A DNA stretch of 34,716 nt from Herpetosiphonaceae bacterium (GTDB taxonomy: Bacteria > Chloroflexota > Chloroflexia > Chloroflexales > Kallotenuaceae). The stretch covers positions 1 to 34,716 of the forward strand of contig DASUTC010000135.1 in assembly GCA_036374795.1 (NCBI GenBank), given 5' to 3'. The translations under genes were made by a program, and so were the position numbers. The notes beneath the pieces were generated by a model. That model saw only the letters and a program-made list of their open reading frames with translations, ran no database searches and was not told the origin of the DNA. Each line of letters starts with the position of its first letter. Position 1 is the first letter of the stretch. Shown here piece by piece: positions 24,591-31,228 of the stretch.

Positions 24591-25916
24591 CTAACATGCA
24601 CTGATCACCACCTCGATCTGCACTGGCTGCCCTACAACGGCCTGCAAGGCAGCGGCAAGCAGCGGGGCATACGTGACCGCAACACGTTCACGAGCAAAGA
24701 CATGCGGAGTCGCGATTACAGCCGTGTTGCCAGCAAGCTCGGCCAGCGCGGTCGGACGCAGCCATGTCTCGAAATCAACCGGCGAAACCTGTGGCTGAAG
24801 CGCATCCAGCACCGCCGACCAGATGCGGAGCAGATCGTCGGCTGTCGATGCGCCCACGGCTTCCAGCGAAGGCCCGGCAGACGCCTGCTGCGGCGCAGTG
24901 CCATTTAGCATGCCCGCCTTCGATGCCTGCTCACAGTCAGGGCAACCTGTGCCACGGATGCGCCCATGCGCGCAGTGATAGCGCGCATACTCTCCGTGAG
25001 CAGCATGAAGCTTATCAGACGCGGCTTGCATCCGATCTACCAGCTTTTGGCCGAAGCCCAGCCGCAATAACGAGACGGCAAACGCGGCGGGATCGACGAT
25101 ATTGCGCTGACGACGGGCAAAGCGGAGGCAGGCTTCCACCTGTGGCAGCGGCGTGTGCTTCAATTCGTCAAGCACCAGTGGCGACAGAATGCCCGCCTGC
25201 GCTAATGTTCGGCTGGTTTCGGTTGCATCGGCTGCCGGTGCGTTGCTTGCAGTATCCCGACCACCACCAGAGAATCTGTTTTGGCTTTTAATGGTTTGCC
25301 GGATCAGCTTTGATCGATCGGCAGGTGCAGCATTGATCTCCTGCTCAGGCACAAAAAAAAGCGGGCTGGCTTGCCCCTCGACCTCCACGGGTAGATCCGC
25401 CGCGCGATGACCCTCCTGCTCTGCGTGGATGGTCTGGATCTCAGCGGCAGCAGGCGGCACAGACGACCACGGCTCCGCGTCGTGCATCGGCGGCGCATCC
25501 GACACGGCGTGCTGTGCGGCGTCGTACTGCTGAAGTGGCAAAACATAGGTGTACGAGGTAAGCCCGCCGGGGCGCTGCTTGCGCTCGATCAGATCGGCGC
25601 GCTCCAGAACGTCCAGACGGCGCTTGATCGTGCCGATGCTGGTTTGGAGTCGCTCGGCGAGGTAGTCAAGACCCGGCCAGCAGTAGGTTCGTTCTTTACA
25701 TAATCGAGTAAGCAGCCGGAAGAGCATATAGGCATCGGCGCAGATCCGATGCTGCCAGTAGGCTTCCTCGGCGATGTCAAAGGCGTAGCTCCGCCGCGCG
25801 GCGTACGCCTCGATCGTCGGCGGGCGGGTGGCTGTGCGATCCGCCTGGTGCGGTCGGCTGTGCGATCTCGCTGGACGTGGACGGAATGCGTACACGCCTG
25901 ATTTTTGGGCAAACAT
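24591..25916 (-). CDS. Replication-initiator-like protein: winged helix plus DnaA domain-I-like C-terminus
   Basis: 441 aa from ATG 25916 (MFAQKSGVYAF), with AGGAGGGGAT directly upstream; the frame is open to 26009. Residues ~55-125 form a winged helix typical of plasmid and phage replication proteins: ADAYMLFRLLTRLCKERTYCWPGLDYLAERLQTSIGTIKRRLDVLERADLIERKQRPGG. The middle (~130-250) is low-complexity and acidic. A C-x-H ... C-xx-C group (CAHGRIRGTGCPDCEQ, ~310-325) could bind zinc. The last 82 residues copy DnaA domain I: WSAVLDALQPQVSPVDFETWLRP, ATPHVFARERVAVTYAPLLAAAL. There is no AAA+ motor. Inference: binds origin repeats and recruits helicase or host DnaA through domain I. Repeats flank the gene. 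Confidence 0.72.
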   Translation of the reverse strand: MFAQKSGVYAFRPRPARSHSRPHQADRTATRPPTIEAYAARRSYAFDIAEEAYWQHRICADAYMLFRLLTRLCKERTYCWPGLDYLAERLQTSIGTIKRRLDVLERADLIERKQRPGGLTSYTYVLPLQQYDAAQHAVSDAPPMHDAEPWSSVPPAAAEIQTIHAEQEGHRAADLPVEVEGQASPLFFVPEQEINAAPADRSKLIRQTIKSQNRFSGGGRDTASNAPAADATETSRTLAQAGILSPLVLDELKHTPLPQVEACLRFARRQRNIVDPAAFAVSLLRLGFGQKLVDRMQAASDKLHAAHGEYARYHCAHGRIRGTGCPDCEQASKAGMLNGTAPQQASAGPSLEAVGASTADDLLRIWSAVLDALQPQVSPVDFETWLRPTALAELAGNTAVIATPHVFARERVAVTYAPLLAAALQAVVGQPVQIEVVISAC

Positions 25917-26461
25917 ATCCCCTCCTGCCCTCTTGACAAGGAGGAATCTGGCTGCTAAGCTCATAACAAGGACACAGCAGACTCTCCCTCGTCTGGGAGG
26001 GCAAATCACAAGTGGGTGAGACGGCTCCGCGGTGGTAAACGTTGGGGGCCGTCCCTACGTTTAAAGCACGCACACATCCTGGGCCGAATCAAGGAGCCTG
26101 TGCGGAAACCAGCCGATTCGGCATGAGCAAAGAAAATGATTTAGGGGCTATTCCCGAAGCCCCGGACTGTCGGCCCACCGGGCACGTGCGCTCGTATTGC
26201 TCTGCGCTGTCGTCAGCGCTCATATCGCTATCGAGTGATCCACCTTTCCCCACGCCAGGTACGCGGCCTCCTGCGGCCTCGCTGCCTCTGCCGGGGTTCT
26301 GCTTACAGCATAGAAAATTAGCCCGCAATCGGCAAGAGGTTATGCGCAGACTTTCTCCGCAATTTTCCGCATCTAAGCGCGATTTCCCGCACTTGCGCGC
26401 AAACGGCGTTGCGGGGGTCTGCCACACGGACTCATTCGGGGGTCCATCACACCGGCGATTG

Positions 26462-26576
26462 CCCGCAAAAGCCCGCAAGATCAACATGCGGGCAACTGCA
26501 TACAAGCCGGAGCAGCGCCGCGATTGCTACACCGGCTCGTTTCCCGCAAAAGCCCGCAAGATCAACATGCGGGCAA
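26462..26576. repeat. Two identical 34-bp CCCGCA-rich repeats, iteron-like
   Basis: Identical copies at 26462-26495 and 26543-26576, 81 bases apart. Each holds two CCCGCAA words (CCCGCAAAAGCCCGCAAG) followed by ATCAACATGCGGGCAA, so TGCGGGCAA is inverted relative to the opening TTGCCCGCA of copy 1. The shared leader ACACCGGC precedes both. Degenerate copies of the CCGCA word extend upstream to about 26321. They lie about 550 bases upstream of the initiator start and immediately before the promoter of the ATPase gene. Confidence 0.7.
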
Positions 26577-26615
26577 TGCCAGCAGAGCGCGGCTGGCTCG
26601 GCTACCAGAGGGGCA

Positions 26616-26624
26616 TGATATAAT
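26616..26624 (+). promoter_or_regulatory. Extended -10 promoter of the ATPase gene
   Basis: TGATATAAT (26616-26624) is a perfect extended -10 placed 22 bases before the start codon at 26647. No -35 is visible, which extended -10 promoters can tolerate. It begins 40 bases after the last iteron-like repeat, so proteins bound there could repress it. Confidence 0.55.
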
Positions 26625-26646
26625 GGCGGCATGAGAGAGGTTGTCT

Positions 26647-27672
26647 ATGGCGCTGCTCGTTCCTGAAATCACTGATGGCCGGATCGATGGCTTTGCCGTT
26701 CCGCATGCCGCACTCGATGCGCTCAACATGCACAAGATCCAGGAGCATATCGAGAACGCGCTTGAGGCTGGTCGGCTGGACCAGGCACCCCGGAAGCCGC
26801 TTGATTTTCTGTACCGCTATCGCTGCGTGGTCGATCATCATGGGACGCCCGTAGCGACGATGGCCGGTATTCTGATGTTCGCGCACCAGCCCCAGTTCTT
26901 CTTTCCACACGCCGATGTGGGCCTGGGGCACTTTCCCAGCTCGGTTCCCGACACCGAAGACGTGATCCACCTGAAGCGCCACGGCGGGACGCTGCCGGAG
27001 CAGATCGACTTCGTCGAAGGGTATCTCTGGTCGAACACGCGGCGCGGCTTTACCGTCGAAGACGGCGCGCGGCGGGTGGAGAAGCCGGAGTATCCGCGCA
27101 AGGTGATTCGTGAGCTGACGGTCAATGCTATCGCCCATCGGGATTACAACTCGACGGGCAAGCATACGCGGGTTTCGATGTTTACCGACCGCATCGAGTG
27201 GGTTTCGCCCGGCGGGCTGCCGGGCGGCATTACCGTCGAGAATATTTTGCAGGAGCAGTTCGCGCGCAATCCGACGATCGCCGAGCTGCTGCATCAGGCG
27301 GGCTACATCGAGCGCTTTGGGATCGGCCTCGACACCGTGATGCGCGAGCTGCGCAAAGCCGGATTGCCCGATCTGGGCATGCGCGATACCGGCGTATCAT
27401 TCACGGTCATGGTCTACGGCCACGACGCGCCCTCGATCCGCGCGCAGACGCCGTTCCGGCTCAAGCTGCTGGAGTACGCCCGGCAGCAGGGCCAGATCAC
27501 GATGGAGGATGCGCGTCGGCTGAACGAGGAGCTTCAGGCTTTCCGCTCCGATCGCTCGCTGCTGAACGACCTCAAAGGATTGGTCGAGGCTGGCTTTCTT
27601 CAGCGCGTCGGTCGATCGCGCGACACCGCCTATCTGCCGGTGGCGATCGATACCGCCATCGACCGCCGGTGA
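26647..27672 (+). CDS. Schlafen/AlbA-type ATP-binding protein lacking its AlbA_2 domain
   Basis: 341 aa from ATG 26647, with GAGAGG six bases upstream. The body matches the C-terminal part of the AlbA_2/HATPase_c_4 family: TMAGILMFAHQPQFFFPHADV, GTLPEQIDFVEGYLWSN, YPRKVIRELTVNAIAHRDY (ATP-site N-box), DRIEWVSPGGLPGGITVEN, RNPTIAELLHQAGYIERFGIGLD. A C-terminal winged-helix-like segment (RLKLLEYARQQGQITMEDARRLNEE) ends it. The usual N-terminal AlbA_2 nucleic-acid-binding domain (ESETLEFK ... GG.LLIGV) is absent; only about 40 unrelated-looking residues precede the conserved part. Such genes are frequent on mobile DNA and in defence regions. It is either a 5'-truncated remnant or a natural short form. 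It has its own promoter. Confidence 0.75.
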   Translation: MALLVPEITDGRIDGFAVPHAALDALNMHKIQEHIENALEAGRLDQAPRKPLDFLYRYRCVVDHHGTPVATMAGILMFAHQPQFFFPHADVGLGHFPSSVPDTEDVIHLKRHGGTLPEQIDFVEGYLWSNTRRGFTVEDGARRVEKPEYPRKVIRELTVNAIAHRDYNSTGKHTRVSMFTDRIEWVSPGGLPGGITVENILQEQFARNPTIAELLHQAGYIERFGIGLDTVMRELRKAGLPDLGMRDTGVSFTVMVYGHDAPSIRAQTPFRLKLLEYARQQGQITMEDARRLNEELQAFRSDRSLLNDLKGLVEAGFLQRVGRSRDTAYLPVAIDTAIDRR

Positions 27673-27725
27673 TCGCCGAGCGCTCGCGCTGCGGCAGGTG
27701 CTCCGTCGACACGTCTCGACACGCG

Positions 27726-29867
27726 CTAGCCTGCGGCAAGCGCCGTCTGCTCGCGCTCGCGACCGCCGATGATCACATACGTGTCGGCCTCGGCCTCGCC
27801 GCAGGCTGCCAGCACGATCGCCTGGAGCGGCGCGCGAGCCTTGAGCAAGATCTCGTCAAACTCGGCCTCGGCGTCAGAGAGCGCGACGATAGCCCCGCCG
27901 ACGCCAATGCTCGTCGAGGTAGGCGTCATGACGATTGTGCGAATCACAATGCTCAGATCGGACGTGCTGTTCAGGCCCAGAAAGCCGAGCGCGCCGGAGT
28001 AGACGCCCCTGGCCTCCGGCTCCAGATCGTCGAGGAGCGCCATCGTCCGCACCTTCGGCGCGCCCGTCATCGAGCCGCCCGGAAACGCCTGGCGTATACA
28101 GTCGATCGGACTCAGATCCCGGCGCAGGTGGCCGCGAACCGTCGAGACAAGCTGGTGAACGGTCTGATAGCTCTCGACGTGCATCAGCTTGGGCACCGAG
28201 ACGCTGCCGATCTCGCAGACAATACCCAGGTCGTTGCGCAGCAGATCGACGATCATCAGGTTTTCCGCCCGGCTCTTGGTATCGTTGCGCAGGCTATCGC
28301 TCAAGGCGGCGTCTTCGGCAAGCGTCTTGCCGCGCGGCAGGGTGCCTTTGATCGGCTTCGACTCAACGGAGCCATCGCGATCGATCCGCAGGAAGCGCTC
28401 CGGCGACGAGCTGATCACCGAGATCGTATCGAAGCGCAGAAGCGCGGAGTAGGGCGCGGGGTTGATCCGGCGCAGCGTGCGGTAGAGCGTCAGCGGCTCA
28501 GCGACCGCCGTGGTGTGAAGCTGGTTGGTGAGGCAAATTTCGTACGACTCGCCATTGCGGATATGCGCCTGGCACTGCCGGATGTCGTCGAGATAGACCT
28601 CGTAGGGCCTGCTCAAGGAGAAGGCGATCGGCTCCTGCTGATTGCCGTAGCGCAGCGGCGGCAGTGGCCTCAGTTGCCGCAGTTGTTGCTCGATGGTGTC
28701 GAACCAGCGCCGTGCCTCGGCGCTGTCATCCTTGCGCACCAGGCTGACGAGGTAGCAGCTCCGCTCCTGGTGATCGAAGGCGATCAGCCGGTCGCTGAGG
28801 ATGAATGTCGCGTCCGGCAGCGGCGAAGGATGAGCGAGATTCCCTCCGCACTCGGCCTTCAGCTCGTAGCCGAAATAGCCGACAAAGCCGCAGTTGAAAT
28901 CGAAGGGCAGATCGTCGGCACGACAGGCGAGCTGTCGCAGCTCGCGATCCAGGTAGTCGAAGATGCTCTCGTGCGATCGGCGCGTGCCTGCGGCGGTTGT
29001 CACCGTTAGCTCCTGGCTGCCGATGCGGTAGCTGACGAGGCGGCTGAGCGGCCCGTCGTTGGTGCCCATGAATGAGAAGCGCGAGAGGCCGGGCTCGGCG
29101 CGGCTGCTGTCAAGCCAGAAGGCGACCGGCTGGTCGGCCAGCAGGTTGACGAAGACGCGCTCCGGGTCGTGCCAGGTATCGAGCTTGCGCCAGCAGACCT
29201 CGACGTTGCGCTGCGCGGCGGCGCGCTGCTGGCCTTTGGGAATCGTCGAGAAGCCGCTCCACGACCTGCGGCCCGCGCGGTTCGTTCCGTGCTGCCGCGT
29301 GAGATCGCGAAAGTTCTGGAGCAACTGGTAGCCGTACTCGCTACAGATCGACTCAGGGTGGAATTGCACGCCCCACAGCGGCAGCGCCCGATGCTGGATG
29401 CCCATAACGATCCCGTCGGCGGTCCACGCGGTTTTCTCCAGCGAGGTCGGCAGGTCATCGGCGACGATCAAGGAGTGGTAGCGCACGACCGTGAATGGCT
29501 GCGGGATGCCCTTGAAGATCGGCGCGCCATTGTGATAGACCTCGCTCAGCCGACCATGCATCACCTCCGGCGCATGCGTGACAGTGCCGCCGTAGAGGTG
29601 TGCCAGCCCTTGATGTCCCAGACACACCCCTAGAGTAGGCACCCTCGCCGTTAGCAGCGCATCGCGGCAGATGCCGAAGTCGTGCTCGTGTTCTGGCCTT
29701 CCTGGTCCCGGCGAGATCACGATGTTGTCGAACTCCAAATCCTGAAGCTGTGACCAGCCGAGCTGATCGTTGCGCACCACCAGCGGCTCGTCACCGTTGA
29801 CGTTGGCGATCAACTGGTACAGGTTGAACGTGAAAGAGTCGTAGTTGTCGATGATTAGGGTCTTCAC
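27726..29867 (-). CDS. pabAB: Fused PabA-PabB aminodeoxychorismate synthase
   Basis: 713 aa from GTG 29867 (KTLIIDNYDSFTFNLYQLI), with GAGAGG eight bases upstream; the frame runs to 29945 without support. Residues ~1-195 are a class I glutamine amidotransferase: GVCLGHQG (Cys82) and FHPES (His170, Glu172). The rest is the chorismate-binding part: PFDFNCGFVGYFGYELK, NGESYEICLTNQL, SSSPERFLRI, PIKGTLPRG (Lys ~505), RAENLMIVDLLRNDLG, FPGGSMTGAPK. The PIKGT motif marks PabB, where Lys takes part in catalysis, against PIAGT in anthranilate synthase. Reaction: chorismate plus glutamine to 4-amino-4-deoxychorismate, for p-aminobenzoate. No pabC or folate gene is adjacent. The single-chain form is typical of actinobacterial antibiotic clusters. 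Confidence 0.92.
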   Translation of the reverse strand: MKTLIIDNYDSFTFNLYQLIANVNGDEPLVVRNDQLGWSQLQDLEFDNIVISPGPGRPEHEHDFGICRDALLTARVPTLGVCLGHQGLAHLYGGTVTHAPEVMHGRLSEVYHNGAPIFKGIPQPFTVVRYHSLIVADDLPTSLEKTAWTADGIVMGIQHRALPLWGVQFHPESICSEYGYQLLQNFRDLTRQHGTNRAGRRSWSGFSTIPKGQQRAAAQRNVEVCWRKLDTWHDPERVFVNLLADQPVAFWLDSSRAEPGLSRFSFMGTNDGPLSRLVSYRIGSQELTVTTAAGTRRSHESIFDYLDRELRQLACRADDLPFDFNCGFVGYFGYELKAECGGNLAHPSPLPDATFILSDRLIAFDHQERSCYLVSLVRKDDSAEARRWFDTIEQQLRQLRPLPPLRYGNQQEPIAFSLSRPYEVYLDDIRQCQAHIRNGESYEICLTNQLHTTAVAEPLTLYRTLRRINPAPYSALLRFDTISVISSSPERFLRIDRDGSVESKPIKGTLPRGKTLAEDAALSDSLRNDTKSRAENLMIVDLLRNDLGIVCEIGSVSVPKLMHVESYQTVHQLVSTVRGHLRRDLSPIDCIRQAFPGGSMTGAPKVRTMALLDDLEPEARGVYSGALGFLGLNSTSDLSIVIRTIVMTPTSTSIGVGGAIVALSDAEAEFDEILLKARAPLQAIVLAACGEAEADTYVIIGGREREQTALAAG

Positions 29868-30172
29868 CGTGCTTACCTCTCGTGCGCGTCCTGCCTCACA
29901 CCCGGCTGCCTCCCAATGTGCCAGGCAAGTCGTTCTATCTAGCACTAGACATAATTCCTTCTGCGGGGCCTATCTTCAAACGCCCAGGACGAGCCAGAGC
30001 AGTATGATACTCGACATTCGCATACGCTGCCCAGGTTGCTCTACAATCGTAATGTCTTCTAAACCAATAGCCACAAGAAGGTGCAGCCGAGTTCGTTACG
30101 ATATAAAGGAAGCTACTCCGCTGCATCGCAGGCAGCGGAATTGCCTGATACCTTTTGTGAGAGGAGGTCATC
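29868..30172. other. Divergent promoter region of pabAB and the methyltransferase
   Basis: 305 bases between two divergent starts. A small palindrome TCTAG-CA-CTAGA (29938-29949) lies about 70 bases upstream of pabAB. A hairpin TCCGCTGC / GCAGCGGA (30117-30124, 30132-30139) lies in the probable leader of the methyltransferase mRNA, 34 bases before its start. No clear -35/-10 pairs could be assigned. Confidence 0.4.
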
Positions 30173-30985
30173 ATGGACGACACACGCTGGCGGTTGGAAG
30201 AGATCCCGGAGGACAAGCCCAACCCTGCACGCATGTACGATTATTTCCTGGGCGGGCATCATAACTTTGCGGTCGATCGGGCGGCGGCAGATCGGGTTCG
30301 ATCGGTCTATCCCGATGTGGTGCATGGCGCTCAGGCAAATCGCGCCTTCCTGCGGCGGGTGGTCCGTTTTATGGGCGAACAAGGGATCGATCAGTTTCTG
30401 GATCTTGGCTCCGGAATACCGACGGCGGGGAATGTGCATGAGGTCGCGCAGCGGGCTAATCCGGCAGCCAGGGTCGTGTACGTCGATGTGGAGCCAGTGG
30501 CGGTGATCCACAGCGCCGCGATCTTACGAGGAAATGAGCGCGCGACGATCGTCGAGGCGGATGCGCGACAGCCGGAGGAGATCCTCAAGCATCCTGAGGT
30601 TCAGCGGCTGCTGGACTTCAGCAAGCCGATTGGCGTGCTGATGCTGGCGCTCCTGCACTTTGTCACCGACGACCAGGCGGCGCAGGCCCTGGTGCGGCGC
30701 TATCGCGAGGCGCTGGTGCCCGGCAGCTTTATCGCGATTACCCATGCCAGCCTGGAACGAGTGCCCGCCGAGATTGTCACCCAGTTCGAGCGCGTCTACA
30801 GCCAGACGACCACGCCGATCAAAACCCGTGGTCGCGCTCAGGTCGAGCCGCTGTTCAAGGGCCTGGATCTGGTCGATCCCGGCGTTATCTATGTCCCGCT
30901 GTGGCGTCCAGAGGGGCCGGATGATGTGTTTTTGGATCAGCCGGAGCGCTCGATTAATCTCGGCGGTGTCGGACGAGTGCGGTAG
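30173..30985 (+). CDS. SAM-dependent methyltransferase, Methyltransf_19 (DUF574) family
   Basis: 270 aa; GAGGAGGT lies four to five bases before ATG 30173. The family signature is unmistakable: NPARMYDYFLGGHHNFAVDRAAADRV near residue 18, then QANRAFLRRVVRFM, the SAM motif FLDLGSGIPTAGNVHEVA, VVYVDVEPVAV (acidic end of strand 2), VEADARQP, LLHFVTDD and IAITHASLE. Family knowledge: the fold is a class I Rossmann methyltransferase abundant in streptomycetes and Chloroflexota; its substrates are mostly unknown. It stands alone between pabAB and the NRPS gene and converges with the latter. A tailoring role for the peptide is possible but unproven. Confidence 0.92.
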   Translation: MDDTRWRLEEIPEDKPNPARMYDYFLGGHHNFAVDRAAADRVRSVYPDVVHGAQANRAFLRRVVRFMGEQGIDQFLDLGSGIPTAGNVHEVAQRANPAARVVYVDVEPVAVIHSAAILRGNERATIVEADARQPEEILKHPEVQRLLDFSKPIGVLMLALLHFVTDDQAAQALVRRYREALVPGSFIAITHASLERVPAEIVTQFERVYSQTTTPIKTRGRAQVEPLFKGLDLVDPGVIYVPLWRPEGPDDVFLDQPERSINLGGVGRVR

Positions 30986-30989
30986 GGGA

Positions 30990-31070
30990 CGAAAGAACAA
31001 AGAACGAGCGCCAGGCGGGTGCCAGACCCAAAGGGTACCCCGGCATGGGCACCCGGTACACCAAGAACAA
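30990..31070 (+). repeat. Intergenic short-word repeat block C (GAAAGAACAAAGAAC / GCCAGGCGGGTGCC)
   Basis: Words GAAAGAACAAAGAAC, then GCCAGGCGGGTGCC (31010-31023), then ACACCAAGAACAAG. The 14-mer GCCAGGCGGGTGCC recurs in the same orientation at 32999-33012 in the NRPS gene. GGGTGCC (31017-31023) and GGGCACCC (31047-31054) form an internal inverted repeat. It occupies the space between the convergent methyltransferase and NRPS genes. Confidence 0.55.
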
Positions 31071-31149
31071 GGGGGCCGTCAGGTCGGGGCGGGTAGCCCC
31101 ACTATGTCCTCCCCCTCTTCTGCCGCAGTGGGAGAGGAGGCCGGGGATC

Positions 31150-31184
31150 GAAACCGGGGAGGCATCTCGTGCCTCCCCGGTTTC
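31150..31184. terminator. Strong bidirectional terminator, 15-bp stem
   Basis: GAAACCGGGGAGGCA (31150-31164) pairs perfectly with TGCCTCCCCGGTTTC (31170-31184) across a 5-base loop. The flanking A and T runs give a short U-stretch on both strands. It lies between the methyltransferase stop (30985) and the NRPS stop (31229 on the other strand), which suits termination of both. Confidence 0.75.
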
Positions 31185-31228
31185 TGCTCGCTCAAGGCGC
31201 AACGGCGCGCCCATCCGATCCGAAGCCG

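Larger units (their letters stand above)
25917..26646. other. Non-coding origin-like region upstream of the initiator gene
   Basis: 730 bases without a convincing gene, between the divergent initiator and ATPase genes. It is rich in CCCGCA / TGCGGG words (around 26321, 26354, 26387, 26409 and 26462-26576) with short A+T-richer gaps such as GCATAGAAAATTAG near 26308. Features inside it are listed separately. Together with the initiator gene it has the make-up of an iteron-type replication origin, although no clear DnaA box was found. Confidence 0.5.

Noticed and set aside
26462-26576. CRISPR or attachment-site repeats at the edge of an element
   Set aside because: Only two units, no cas genes or integrase; iteron or dispersed-repeat explanations fit better.
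27198-29009. 603-codon plus-strand open frame across the ATPase and pabAB genes
   Set aside because: Antisense and off-frame shadow of two well-supported genes in GC-rich DNA.
27726-29867. Anthranilate synthase (TrpEG or PhzE) annotation
   Set aside because: The PIKGT motif with Lys indicates aminodeoxychorismate synthase, and PhzE has the amidotransferase at the C-terminus.
29938-29949. TCTAG-CA-CTAGA as a Trp-repressor-like operator for the chorismate enzyme
   Set aside because: The resemblance is limited to CTAG half-sites, and the gene is PabAB rather than anthranilate synthase.
31141-31190. GGGATCGAAACC looked like a tRNA T-arm
   Set aside because: It is one side of the terminator stem; no acceptor, D or anticodon arms are present.
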